Assembly: GCA_032433595.1 (NCBI GenBank)
Contig: JASWJB010000156.1
Coordinates: 31,599 to 95,598, forward strand
Direction of reading: 5' to 3'
From: Conoideocrella luteorostrata
Lineage: Eukaryota; Ascomycota; Sordariomycetes; Hypocreales; Clavicipitaceae
Length of the DNA: 64,000 bases
Shown: positions 23,179-36,500 of the stretch, in pieces
Numbering within the stretch: position 1 is the stretch's first letter
Layout: each line of letters begins with the position of its first letter
Made by a program: the position numbers and the translations under genes
Notes under the pieces: model-generated
The model's input: only the letters and a program-made list of their open reading frames with translations
What the model was told of the DNA's origin: nothing
Database searches by the model: none

Positions 23179-24632
23179 CCTGCGCGCGAGGAAGGGTGTA
23201 CGATACACGACATATAGAAGATTGCGTTACAGGGCATGTACTCCGGATGGATTTGCAATATCGACACTTGCCTCAGCCCGTAAGAGACACGTAGAAGCCT
23301 AGAAGCGCAGCGTAATGATGCCTCGAATCGTCAATGGAAGACTTGACCATAAACCATAAGACGACGTAATTGCCCGAAACGCATTTCAGAACTACCACGT
23401 GCACGCCGAGTTGCACTCAATGCGACATATCATTGCGGGATGGGCTGCAAAATCCACATGCGATAATAGACTCTTACCCACCATGTACATATCTGCTTGG
23501 CTCGTATCTCTACGGGGAAACTCAACTTGTGCTAGACCTCCAGGGTAAGCGTCATAAATGTCCCGGGGTTTGGAAGTCTTCAAGACAAATATCAAGACCG
23601 CTTCTCGTAGGCGGCCTTGAGACATAAACTCAGCCTTTATTGCCTCTGGAAAACTGTACTTATAGTTCAACAGTGGAATAATGACGCTGCCTGTAGGACA
23701 CGACTGAAATGATGCCGGCCCCGTCGTGCAAAGGCCAGCGGATGGGGGCGCTCCTCTGCAACACTTGCTACGTGCATATAGAAACTGTGTCTATTCCTGT
23801 CAAGATCTTGGCTCATGCGGTGCAAGCAACACAGTCTAGTAATAAGAACCAGACCCAACCCCCCCTTTTTTTTCATCCCCCGTAGATATCGAAATGCCCA
23901 TATCCATCCCCATCACCGCCGCCCTGGCCACCACCGCACACCAGATGAGCATCCGTAGATGATGCCAACCGCGACGAACCAGCACGTACCGTAATCCCGC
24001 TCTTCCTCATGGGGGAAACCATAAATCCGCTCGCTTTCCGACTCCATAGCCATGACCAAATAATTGCATCACGTAAAATTGTATGGGGCACCTGCCTTGC
24101 GATGGCACATTATTCATCTCCAGTCACCAAACCACCCCGCATCGGGACTACTCCCCAACACCCTCCAGCTAACGGCTACATTGTAGCTATGTAAGCAATG
24201 TACCTTCCCCCGACAAGCAAGTCCTAACTCCGGCCACAGGCAATTCATCCCCCGCCGAGAAGGTACGACCGGCATCCAACCAACATCCCAACGGGTAAAT
24301 GAGTAAATCCTTCGGAATATCTTATTCATCAGAGCTGAATGGCCCAATCTCCGTGCTTAATTACAGCTCCGTTGTCCCGCTCACGCTCTGTCGGACGCTC
24401 TATACCTAATTGCCTCTGCCGCCGTCTTTTGTCATTTATTCCGAGGCACTCCCATCCTGCCCCTCCATATTACCCCGCCACCACCACCAGAACCATATAT
24501 AACATCACCAACTCCCGCACTCACAATCGACGCATTCATACTCAATCCAGACTATATGCCCCCCCCATCCCTCATCACCAATCTTCCGCCAAGCTACTTC
24601 ATTATCCAAGTAGGCCAGAAAAACGTCCGACC
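23179..24632. other. 1.45-kb intergenic region
   Basis: No gene is supported between the hydrolase and the quinone oxidoreductase. The last 300 bp are an open, acid-poor in-frame extension of the downstream gene, from the ATG at 24339 (see the findings). The rest shows only short open frames without recognisable domains. Confidence 0.5.
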
Positions 24633-25665
24633 ATGGCGCCCGTCCCGCAAACCATGAAGGCCATTCAAATCTCCCAAACGGGTGGCCCCGAGGTCCTCCA
24701 GCACAAGGACATTCCCGTCCCGACGCTCTCTAGAAACCAGATCCTCGTCAAAAACGACTTCATAGGCGTAAACTTCATCGACACCTACTTTCGTACCGGC
24801 CTCTACCCTGCCCAGTTCCCTCTCACTCTTGGCCGCGAAGCCGCCGGCACGGTCGTCGCCTCGCAGAGCGATGTCCCCGTGGGCACCCGCGTCGCGTACA
24901 TGGGCAATGCAACCTACGCGCAGTACTCGGCCGTGGATGCCGCAAATGCGGTCAAAGTTCCCGAGAAGCTTACCACCGAGCAAGCAGCGGCTGTGTATCT
25001 GCAGGGCCTCACGGCGTGGACGTTTATTCGGGAAGCCGCGAATGTTCAGCCCGGACAGTGGACACTTGTGCACGCAGCAGCCGGCGGCGTCGGCCTGCTA
25101 CTCGTGCAGATGCTGCGGAGCGTTGGGGCAAAGGTCATTGGAACGGCCAGCACGCAGGAAAAGTGCGAGCTTGCGAAGAAGAATGGTGCTGAGTGGACGA
25201 TTAACTCGGGCGATGATGTAGTGGCCAAGGTCAAGGAGATTACGGGTGGGCATGGGGTCGATGCTATTTTCGATGGAATTGGCAAGGCGACTTTTGATGC
25301 CGATTTGGAAATGATTGCTATGAAAGGACATCTTGTCTCCTTTGGAAATGCCGTAAGTGGTTTCTGCGCCTGAAAAGTGTAGGTGACTCAATCTGCTAAC
25401 CGAGTGACAGTCTGGGGCCGTTGCACCTCTGAGCATTCTCAGGCTCGGAGCCAAGAATGTCAAGCTCATGCGTCCCGTTGTCAACGGCTATGTGGCTGAG
25501 CGAAAAGATCTAGAAAAGTACTCGAATGAGCTGTTTGAGCTGGTCACGTCTGGAAAGATCAACGTTGCTATCCACGACGTTTATCCCCTCTCTGAAGCTG
25601 CTCGGGCTCATGTAGATATTGAAAGCCGCAAGACTACGGGAAAACTCCTCATCAGCTGCGAGTGA
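24633..25665 (+). CDS. NADPH:quinone oxidoreductase, zeta-crystallin/QOR type
   Basis: Exons 24633-25352 and 25411-25665 encode 324 residues; the 58-nt intron (GTAAGT...GACAG) is in phase 0. The protein is a zinc-free medium-chain dehydrogenase/reductase that reduces quinones with NADPH (yeast homologue Zta1). Motifs: N-terminal GroES-like fold (GVNFIDTYFRTGLYP), GREAAGTV, the nucleotide-binding loop HAAAGGVGLLLVQM (about residues 150-163) and YLQGLTAW. There is no catalytic Cys/His zinc set, as expected for QOR. The ATG at 24633 has a strong context (ACCATGG). The frame is also open back to an ATG at 24339, which could add a 98-residue basic leader. Confidence 0.92.
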
Positions 25666-25844
25666 CTAGCAGCAGACTTGAGAGGCAAAGTGTAAAGAAA
25701 GGCCTAGGCGCAAAAGCATAATATATAGAGGCTTCTTCATAATGTATCATTTTCTCTAGCTGAAACGCAGTCTAAATCGGTCATCCATGATCATGAAATC
25801 CTGGCCATATATCTCAGTTCCTCCATCTTCATATTTCATCCCTC
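25666..25844. other. convergent 3' spacer
   Basis: 179 bp between the quinone oxidoreductase and the epimerase gene on the other strand; nothing else noticed. Confidence 0.5.
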
Positions 25845-27291
<1,447 letters not shown>

Positions 27292-27552
27292 TTTTTGGTG
27301 GCTTGACTGGAGCGACAGTTGTTTGTTTGGAGAGCACTCAATTGATGAGGGAGGCAGGGAGAGAGGGACAAAAGTTTGGCGGGGTTGGAGAATGTCAAGA
27401 AGGTTGGAGGGGCAGCACGGGGTGAGGGTGGGTGGGGGGAGGGCCGGAGTTGGAGCGAGCGGTACCTAACAAGGGGCGAGATGCGTATGGGCTTATTGCA
27501 AGACAAATTGAAGAAGCTTGCTGGTGGGAATTGGATGAAGGAAAAGGAAAAG

Positions 27553-27589
27553 GAAGAGGAGGAGGAGGAGGAGGAGGAGGAGGAGGAAC
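27553..27589. repeat. (GGA)n microsatellite
   Basis: About twelve purine triplets in a row, upstream of the epimerase start codon. On the opposite strand it is a polypyrimidine tract of the kind found in fungal promoters. Confidence 0.85.
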
Positions 27590-28492
27590 ACTCCCCGTCC
27601 CGTCTCAAGAAATCCAGAGAAGACACGCCTAGGCGGGACACAAGAGAAAAGAGCTTCATGATGGAGTGGGTTGATCTTGGTGCGGAACATCAGCAAGGAA
27701 CGCCAGATTGCCAATCAACCCATGCTCATGCGCAAATTACGCCGTGATGAGCACTTAAGACGGTGGCAAGCGCCACACGTGGGCTGCACTGCATGTCGGA
27801 ACGCTGAGCAGCTTTGGCGACCTCCAATGGACGGACGCCGGTGGGACAGAGTGTCGTTTGTTCATCGCTGCTCGGCCTGGGTAAAGATGTGTTTGGTGGG
27901 ACGAGACAGACACGGGTTCCGCTTGTAGTCAGTTATGGTGTGCTTTCAACAGTTTGTCAACATAGCAAATCTATCAACGGTAAGTAGTGAGATCGTCTAG
28001 AGTCGGTTGCACACGTTCTGCTGTTCTCAACAGCAAAACCGTACTACGTACTCCGTAGCCGCCTCTATAACGACGGTCGGCCCTTGAAAAGGCGGTGATG
28101 GACAACACCCCGGCAGATATTCCGAGCCACCACTACTCTGAATAATACGCGAAATTATTGCGCACCATCGCCGATCGGTGTCTCCAAAGGCCTCTTCCCC
28201 CCCTGCCAGAGCGCCCATCATGGAAAGGATGTGGCAAGCCTTTGTGCGTACCGTATGTAGTGTCTGCTACAACATGTCCAACCAATTCATATCCGTATCT
28301 AGTTATTCAGTTATCCTAAGCTGAGTCACTCGGCAAAGGGGAGGGGGCGAGCAAGAAATGGCCGCCGTCCCCCCACATTTTATCAGTCACCCCGAAAAAA
28401 TGTCCGTCGATTACACAGGCGGGCTGGGCAATGTACAATGTGAAGAAAATCACCAGAAAGCGACAATATCGTGTCCCCTCTTCAATTAACAC

Positions 28493-28513
28493 ATAAATAA
28501 ATAAATAAATAAA
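28493..28513. repeat. (TAAA)n microsatellite
   Basis: About five copies of a TAAA unit in intergenic DNA near the transposon island. Confidence 0.8.
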
Positions 28514-29734
28514 TGGCCGACATATGCACGCATTATCCCGGAACATCAATCGCACCTCACATGTGGCACGTTCACTGAGCCCGTAGTCCACCCACTCTCG
28601 CTTTGTAACACCAGCCAAGGACAGCCTTTGCCAGCTGCCGTTATGGCTGACATTATGATCATTATTAATTTTCAAGGTCGGCCCCAGTTGAGTTTGGTTC
28701 GAACTGAGAAGATTTTACATTCGGGCCAACAAAAAAAGCCCCCCAAAAGTGTACATAAATATGCCAACTTGGGCGTGTGATGGTACCCTACTCAGTTCTA
28801 TGGCCCTGGTGTCAGCCGGTCCGGTATTTCTCCAACAATCCCATCGCAGACTTTCCTTCGCCATTCCACTCCTGCAATTATGCGTCATCTCCAAAATGAG
28901 ACACTGCCTCCTCTTCGTCTTGTGAACCCGGAATGTCAAGGTGGTTCCTCGTCTGTCTCGTCTGTCTCATCCTCGTCCGAGCTGTGAGAAGAGGGACAAT
29001 TCCCCCGCTCTGGCCGTGTCAATGATCTCTTGAAAGTTAGCGGGGATATTCTCCCAATCCGTTTGTGAATCTCTCTCTACATCTTCTTCAGTCTGGATAA
29101 AAAATTCCAGTAGAATGTCTTCCGCTATGATATCTTTCCATAGCAGTAGCAGATCGGTCATGTCTAGTAATTGCTCTGAATGTTCCGAGAAGCCTTGTTA
29201 GGCTTCAAAAGCCGTATCTGCCCCTTGACCCAAATGGTTGTATTATTTATACATGGTGATTTGGTCCCAATAGCTGGGGCGAGTCTCGAAGGAACATGCG
29301 ATGAGCCTGTGCTTGCTGATCGCTATGTCATCCAACACATCGGGATAGCCTTCGAAGTAAGCTGCAGTCTTGTGTGAGCGGTAATGTTCAGATTCTATGG
29401 GATGGGTTTACTTAAACTTCGGCATGGACCGTTTTAAAAAAGGAATATTGTATCGTTCATCCTCGTCTTCTTCAACACGTATCCAGTCATCAAACTCCCG
29501 GTCGGACACCCTTTGCCAAATGCATCTCGGTGAATCATGCCATCTTCCTGCTGGAGCTCGCAAAACGTCGGTTTCAGCAAAACCATGATCCGTCGGAATA
29601 TCCCGATGCTTGGGATAACATGGAATTTCTGGAAAGTCGGGTCGAAGCCATGAAGAAAACCGCGAGGCAGCAATTGGAAGACCAATTTATCGCTGCCTGG
29701 GAAAATTCAGGGCCAACCTAGAAGCGTATTCAAC

Positions 29735-30196
29735 ATGCACAGCTCTGTCCGTGATGAGCCCTGGGGCGAGAAGAGTCTGGCTAAACATAAAAACCTGTCC
29801 CAAAAAGAGTCGACAATCTTGCTCCAGTGCCGCACGGGGTGGATTGGGCTCCGGAGCTTTCTGCATACGGCAAAGATTTCTGATTCACCGCGATGTTTAC
29901 GCTGTCTTCAATGCCCACAGACCGTCAAGTATTTGTTCATCCACTGCGAGGATTCGGAGCTCGTCAAGGCTCGAGGCCTGCTGCGGCGCCAACTTGGGCA
30001 CCTAAATCTGCCCACAATGCTATCGGAGCATCCCGCCCTCGCCGCAATATTTGCACTAGAACATTTCAAACTCGATCAATTTTCTGGGAAGAAGTGGCAT
30101 CAAACCTCCCAGAATCTAGGCGCAGACGACAACACCAGCCGACAAAATGTGTATCCTCAAGAACACAAGCTAGTAGAGTTGGCGAACATATATTAA
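29735..30196 (+). pseudogene. C-terminal relic of a LINE (Tad-like) ORF2 protein
   Basis: The reading frame contains ILLQCRTGWIGLRSFLHTAK followed by a Cys/His cluster (CLRCLQCPQTVKYLFIHC). This matches the usual end of fungal non-LTR retrotransposon polyproteins (RT/RNase H type), where a 'LRTGxIGLxxFL' segment precedes a CxC...H...C zinc-binding motif. The reverse transcriptase and endonuclease are missing. A preceding short frame (29530-29721, helical, ending in WENSG) may belong to the same element, separated by a stop and frameshift. It is therefore a 5'-truncated, decayed copy. Assignment is by motif recognition only. Confidence 0.6.
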
Positions 30197-30329
30197 GAGC
30201 CTCCTCCCACACTCCCTTCTCGCATGACTTATGTTTTCCTTGTCACATAACTATTACGCCACGAAGCAGCGCGACAAAACACAACACAGCACAGCACCTC
30301 TCATCCAGCCATCAGTCCCAGACCCAGTC

Positions 30330-30601
30330 TGTCAGAGACTACCACTTGTGAGGGCATTCAGGGATCATGAGGCCGTAGAGCTAGTGATGCACCTCAGGCT
30401 ATTGGAGGAGAGTATCATGCAGCTAGCAAACTTTTCACTGCGGGGTAGCGGCGAAGCATAAGTAAGGAAGGAGAAGACCAAATCTTTAGAGGGTCGGAGA
30501 TTAAGACCGTCAACAACAGAATGCTACCTTGCTGCTGCGAAGAAACGAATACATCAGGAGTCTTGTTCATCACTCTGCTATATCAGAACCCAGTCGTGAC
30601 C
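30330..30601 (+). mobile_element. solo LTR, copy 1 (TGTCA...TGAC[C] ends, 5-bp TSD CAGTC)
   Basis: This 272-bp segment begins TGTCAGAG and ends GTCGTGACC. It is flanked by CAGTC on both sides (30325-30329 and 30602-30606), a perfect 5-bp target-site duplication. Two other copies of the same sequence occur in this window (31312-31585 and 56302-56548, both in the opposite orientation). Ends of the TG...CA type and 5-bp duplications are the hallmark of LTR retrotransposons; the absence of any internal domain next to it makes it a solo LTR. Confidence 0.85.
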
Positions 30602-30639
30602 CAGTCCTGGTCCCAGTCCCTCACTCGAGAAACTACTAC

Positions 30640-30804
30640 ATGAGCATTTTGGCCGCCACCACTCTGGAGTTCCTGGGCCTGCCGCCCGAAATCCGCTCGG
30701 TCATTTACGATGTCTACGTCTCTGTAGATGGGAGTTATCTGGTCTTGGTTCCGACCACCTGTTGCCCACGAAGACGAGATCTAAGCATGACTCGTAGCTG
30801 CTAG
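30640..30804 (+). pseudogene. fragment of an F-box-like protein N terminus
   Basis: A 54-codon frame reads through LEFLGLPPEIRSVIYDVYVS, which matches the start of many fungal F-box-like proteins (LxLPPEIRxxIY). It ends at a stop soon after. Only the first motif survives, so it is probably a truncated gene. It sits between two inverted solo LTRs, starting 38 bp after the first. Confidence 0.5.
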
Positions 30805-31311
30805 GCTTTTCAGAAATTTTGCAGGTCACAGTTCCTGGTCTTACACACGACAACATGCCGCTCGCTCGAGTCTTCATGTTGAGCAACTTGGCATCAGACG
30901 AGACCTTGGAAGATTGAATGGACTAAGTCGGGTGATGAAGATTAAAATCCCCAAGCAACACGTCATGGTCGTTGCACCACCATTCGCTCAGCTCCTCTAT
31001 GGACAGCTTGGCTTTGTCTTTGTCTTGATTTCTGTTGTATACGTTGTGGATTGCGATAGGACCATCTGGAGCGTTGGCGTTGCCGACTGTTTGTTCGCCA
31101 CCGCATGCTACCCTGGTGCCTGAGGCCTAGAACTAGTTGCCATGATGGTGCAACAAGACGGGAGCAGGAGAATAGCGCAACAGTAACATAAAATAGGCAA
31201 ACGATACATAAAGGAGAAATGACAGGATCAGGCCCAGCAGCGAAACTGGCCGAGACACTCCCTATATCACTGTATTTGGGGGAATGAACCGCTGGGGGGT
31301 TGGGGGCGGTG
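30805..31311. other. spacer between F-box fragment and second LTR
   Basis: Contains short broken frames, possibly the decayed remainder of the F-box gene. No recognisable domain. Confidence 0.4.
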
Positions 31312-31585
31312 TATCAAGACTGGATTCTGATACAGCAGAGTGATGAACAAGACTCCTGATGTATTCGTTACTTCGTAGCAGCTAGGTAGCACTCTACTGT
31401 TGACGGTCTTAATCTCTGACCTTCTAAAGATTTGTTCCTTTCCTCTCTACTTATGCTCGTCGCTACCCTGCAGCGAAGAGTTTGCCAGCTGCGTGATACT
31501 CTCTCTCCGGTAGCCTCAGGTCCGTCACTAGTTCCATGGACCCGCGGGAATCATTGAATGCCCTCACAGGTGGTGGCTTCTGACA
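31312..31585 (-). mobile_element. solo LTR, copy 2 (5-bp TSD CGGTG)
   Basis: A 274-bp copy of the same LTR, inverted relative to copy 1. Its outer base pairs read TATCA...TGACA on the plus strand; the first is TGTCA with a G-to-A change. Perfect 5-bp duplications, CGGTG, flank it at 31307-31311 and 31586-31590. Its own duplication shows it inserted independently of copy 1. Confidence 0.83.
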
Positions 31586-31733
31586 CGGTGGTTCTGCATT
31601 GGACGACTCGACATAAATTGCCAGGTGAAATATCCGTCACCTGAGACATGGAAATTTCAGAGTGATCCATACAGTGGAATTAAGAGTTTTGAACGATGGC
31701 ATATCAGTCTAGAGGCTCGTCAAATCGCACAGC

Positions 31734-32061
31734 ATGTGGCTGTTGTTGTACGTCTCAAATCTGGACCACGCTGTTCAGCTTATTATGAAAAAGCGCCGCT
31801 TCGACACGGATGGCCAACAATCCACTGTTCAGTATGGCAATCTCTTCTTGTGTATCCAACAAAATTCTGACTTGTGCGAGCAGACCTGCATGTGGAGCCG
31901 CCATCCCTTTGTTCTGTTTCAAATGTTCTGCGGTGGTCAGGCACTCAACGCAACATTGCCCGTTCAAACAAAGCAGTATGTTCCACTGTCCAAACTACAA
32001 TCAAAAAGGCCATGCAAGCTATTTCCGACAGTGTCCGAGCTCTACTTCCATTGATGAGTGA
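31734..32061 (+). pseudogene. relic of a LINE ORF1 (gag-like) protein with zinc knuckles
   Basis: Two frames are needed. One carries AVQLIMKKRRFDTDGQQ and the next, from about 31880, carries CFKCSAVVRHSTQHC and then CPNYNQKGHASYFRQCPS. These resemble the CCHC knuckles of Tad-type ORF1 proteins. The second knuckle has Tyr (TAC) where Cys is expected, as a G-to-A change would give. Frameshift and lost Cys mean it is dead. Moderate confidence because the match is short. Confidence 0.5.
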
Positions 32062-33560
32062 AGGAGGGTGGATGCCGCTAAGAAGATTCCGCCTCTTTGG
32101 GCTTGTCCTGGGGCAACTTAGGCAAGACCTCAGCCGCCGTCTTCTCCCATACAGGGAACCAAGAGAAACAAGGGCGTCCGGCCAAGTCACGAAGTATTTC
32201 TCTCCAGGACCTAATACAGGATAGAAATAGCAGCTATCCCAGTTTGTTGATTGTCCATAATGGCCATTATTATTATGTCTGGTTATACAGGGTCTGGTTA
32301 TACAGGGTCTGCGTCGAAGGATGGTTTAGACTGTTTTGTTCTTCTTTTTCTTTTCCCTTGTTTTATTTATATAGTCTGTTTCCCGTCTTTGATGCGTGGC
32401 GACTTAGGTCCTCAGCGAGCGATATGCCTAGCAGTACTAGCTTTGGACTATCCTCTGGCTGCATGTCTAGCAACAAAGGAAAAAAAAACCGATAATTGAT
32501 TAATGAATAAATAGTTTATTAATCTCTTTTCCCTAAGAAGCACGTCTTGTTCTAGGCGGTGTGACGACAAAGTCTTTGAGCCAGCCTAGGGACTACTGAA
32601 TGCCAATCTCTATCAGTGTTAACAGTGGTCATTTCTTGGTCATGAACTACGAGCTGAGAGTGTTGCCAGGACTCCGGTCGAGCTGTATTGTTGATGAGAA
32701 CCGTTGTAAAGGCTTGGAGAAAGCCACTGCCAGACACGCATGAAACACTGCGGCTAAAACCGGATACTAACTAACTAACGCCACGCCAATGTCTTGTTCC
32801 CTTGTGGAGTACAGAACACTACGGAGTACTCCGTACTCCGTAGTAATTACTGACTAGCTCGCTCCGGCCCAACGAATTGGCCCCGTTGTGATGATGACAG
32901 CGGTCGTTGCCCGTTCAGACCTGCACGTGACCCTGCACAGAACTTCGCGTCGTTTGCGTCGGTAAAGCTTCGGCGCGCGTCACCACCTCAGGCGCGTTTA
33001 CCTGCAAACATCACATTTGCCGTCCACAAACAGTGACATTGAATTCATCTGGTATAACATCACCAGTCGCTAATTGTGACGACTGTTTGCTTCTATGTTT
33101 CTTGGCGTTTTCTGCGGACTTTCAGGCGCGCATGGCTATCACGCTTCGCCCAAATTTTAGAAATATTCACCGTGCATCGCTTCCCTCACAGACAGTTCGG
33201 TGCCAGATTCACAGCTAAAAGTAATCCGAGCGTAGGAGGGATGCTCACATCAACATGCCCTTTGTTAGCAAGCACCTCTGCGACAGCCCGCTTTCGACTT
33301 CCTGGGATACAAGTCTAGCTTCTCGGAGAGATCCTTTGAGTGAAGTGGCTGTATACAGCGCCTGGCCGTCGTCGCACCAGTCCTGCTGTTTTCACCCGTT
33401 GCACGAGCTCACCCTCTGCTCACCTGACTCACTCGCATTTCACACCCAACATCTTGCACGGCCATTATAAATTCTTGCAACATACTTCTGCCTCTATTTT
33501 CTCGCTACGTTCTCATTTTAACAAATAATAATTACGCGTCGTCACTCACCAAATTACCCG
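32062..33560. other. 1.5-kb intergenic region before the SUN-domain gene
   Basis: Contains a short tandem repeat (TCTGGTTATACAGGG twice, about 32279-32309). An overlapping triple cluster of the TACTCCGTA word lies at 32820-32842. Beyond about 32850 the base composition becomes CpG-richer, and the last 150 bp form the leader of the gene at 33561. No gene supported. Confidence 0.5.
32820..32842. repeat. overlapping triple cluster of the recurrent nonamer
   Basis: TACGGAGTA at 32820-32828, then TACTCCGTA at 32827-32835 and 32834-32842, sharing two bases at each overlap. Confidence 0.9.
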
Positions 33561-36500
33561 ATGCCTCCGCGAGCAGCTGGCCGACGGCAACCAAGGTTCT
33601 CCAGAGAACCCGATGGGCCGTCACACCAGAACCCACACTCTACTTTTCAAAAGCCAAATCTTCCGCCGCTTCAGGGAACTCCCAGCTCCAGGAGACAGTA
33701 TTCTTATGGTGCAGAGGTTGAGCCCATGCGATCGCGGCCTGGCCACGGGCTACAACAGCAAACTCAAGTGCGAGACATCAGTACGGCAGTTAAAGGGGTC
33801 TTGATCAGGCCTGACGGACCGGAGGGAGAGGAAGAAGAAGGGGCACAGGAGGAGGAAGTGACAGGGGAAGGAGAGCAGCCAGCGGATATCACACAGCCGC
33901 AGAGCCAGCGTGAACACCATGCCATCGAATCCGAACCAGATGAACTCGCTGGCGGGCCGCCGCATGATCCATCTCGGCCTTCTTGTATGTGAAATTTGTA
34001 TGACTTTCATACATGAATCTGACTGTCTTTAGATCTCTCCGGCCCCTCTGCTTATAGGATGCCAAACCATCCATTGTTGTCGTCGAGAAACCCACTCCTC
34101 GGCGGCAGTGACGGTGATGATGTGCGCAGTTTTGGGATTGAGAGCGACCTCTATGGTGATGCTACGATAGATTCGACACCTAGAGCACCACTACCTCAAC
34201 CATCACCATTGCGCGAAGTACAGACCACCAATACGACTTCTGCAAATAACAGACCCCGACGCTCCGCGCGCAACAAACAAGGTGTTATTGCAAGCGAAGA
34301 TGAGGTAGAGCTGGTGAGGCAACCTGAACCAAAGGGGCAAAAAAGACCAGCAGGTTCCACAATAGGGCCCTCACCTCTTCGTTCAGCACCCCGTCGACCC
34401 CATAAGCTAGCCCCCCCACCTCGCCCGCGGCAGATGCCAGAGATAATAGAAAATGAAGAGGAGGAGACGGACATAGAAGAAGAGAGGGACGGAGATGCGA
34501 CTGAAGAAGAGGAGCAGGATGAAAGCGTAGAAGATGAGCCTGTCCGACGTCTCGAACCACAGCATGCTATCAAAACGAATATGCCAGCCCCTAGGCAGCC
34601 CCTGCCAGCTTCTGGAAGTAGGACTCAGAGAACACGGATCGGCGGGCCATCCCCAGCTCAACCTCCGCCACAGGCTTTGACAGAGCCGCAACGCCCAGGC
34701 GGCAACACGAACTTGTTTCGGCAGCCGGCACAGACCGGATCAAACCAAGCAGCAAGCATACGGCAAGCGGGTCCTGCGTCACGGGAGCAGCGGACACAAA
34801 GGCGAGAGTCTGAAGAGCCAGCATCCTCTCAAGATAGCTCGGAATCTGGTCGATGGCTGAGTAGGGCGGCGGCAACTACGAACTTCCAAAGCTTGCTTTC
34901 CCATGCAAAGTTTTTGACAAGTAGCAGCCCTTTCCCACTGACCAGGCGGTATCCAACGGATCCAAACGAAAGGGAAGCTGCCATTCAGAGAGATATTGAC
35001 GCAGCCGAGGCGGAACTAGCTCGTGAGCGACGCCAACGGGCTGCTGAAGAAGCACGTCGACGCCGGCAACAGAGATGGCATTGGTTCAATTCGTTCAACT
35101 TCCTGCGCTTCTTAAATCCCTGGAACTATGCCAGAGGAGCGGTGTGGCTTGTGGAGACAGTCCTCAACTGGATTATGCAGCTCATTCATTATATAATACC
35201 TATGGGTCTTTGGGATCGCCTGTCATCGGTGTTTGGGTTTCTCCCGCACATAGTAGCAGGTTTTCTCGCTTTCGTGCTGGCCTTTCTACTAGCCACGCAA
35301 TTAGCCGGTTCGACAAACGGTGATTGGGCTCCGAATGCTATTGAAGCGACATGGCAAACACTTGACAACGTGCGACACAGGTTCAATCACTTCATACCCA
35401 CAGTTACTTGGCCCAAAAAAGACCGCTGGGTAGATCTCGAAGGTTTATGGGACGATGATTCTTCCGCAAGCGACAAGGTAGAAAAATTTCTAGCTCGCAT
35501 GGAAGACGAGTTTCTGGCATTGAAACGAGCAGGCAGGATGCATGACGCATCTCTCAAAAAACTCCAGAACGTCCTCCCCAGCATAGTGCATATGGAGTTG
35601 GCGGATGGAAGACCGGTTGTTTCCCAGGAGTTTTGGCACGCGCTGCGAAACTTGATTCGCGAGGACGGCGAATTCTTGACGTTTGATAGGAAGGGTTCGG
35701 TGTATGAGATGACTTCCGAGCGGCATTGGAGGGCCATCGCATCACGACTGGTGACCGACCCCATCTTCACGTCAACCCTAAATTTTACGTTGGAAGATTT
35801 CGACACTAGAATCGGCGAGAAAATGACCACGTACTGGGATTATTGGGTCAAAGAAAACGATGACAGGATCACAAAGATGCTCGGATCAGCAGTGGATAAA
35901 ATCAAGGCCCCCGGCTCACAGAAGGACTTGGACGATCGAATGAGACAAATTGCCAAGGAGCAACAGGCACAACTGGACCAGCAGAAGGGTCGAGTCGTCA
36001 CCCGAGATGAGTTCCTACGGCACCTCAGAAACGAGTTTGCAACCCATCGATCAGAGATCCGCGCCGGGCTGGAGGCCCTTCAGCCTCAACTAGAGAGTCT
36101 TGTCAAGCAGTCTGTCGATCTCGCCACCAAAGACATACCCCACGGCATGAGCCGAGCAGACATCACTACCCTCGTCAACGGGCTCGTTCACAAAGCCTTC
36201 GCTGACATCAACCTCGATGCCCTAGCTCAAGGCACCATCCACAGACACTGGGACACTGAGCTCCGCCACCAAATCAACTACTTCGCCATAGGGTCCGGTG
36301 CCATCATTGACGCCAAACACTCGTCCAGCACATGGGATCCCACCCATCGAGGCGTTGTGTCTCCGGAGAAATACCAAGTCGGCTTCCGCGGTTCCAGACC
36401 CTTCCCGCCAACCGCCGCCCTCGACTCCTGGCAAGACGAAGGCGACTGCTGGTGCGCAGCTCGGTCCGCCAACCACCGCGGCAACCCGCACGGCGCGAGC

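Larger units (their letters stand above)
27292..29529. other. 2.2-kb intergenic region with microsatellites
   Basis: Upstream region of the epimerase gene passing into the repeat-rich zone. A (GGA)n tract lies at about 27553-27589. A TACTCCGTA word is at 28049-28057. A (TAAA)n tract lies at about 28493-28513, and short TCTGTCTCG repeats occur near 28945-28970. A 64-codon acid-rich frame on the minus strand (29161-28967) has no recognised domain. No gene is supported. Confidence 0.5.

Noticed and set aside
27543..27747. Frames with poly-Glu or poly-Ser around 27.5 kb
   Set aside because: They are read from the (GGA)n microsatellite upstream of the epimerase gene and have no other support.
28690..28720. 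GGTTCGAAC resembling a tRNA T-loop
   Set aside because: No matching T-stem, anticodon arm or acceptor stem could be drawn around it. I found no convincing tRNA anywhere in the window.
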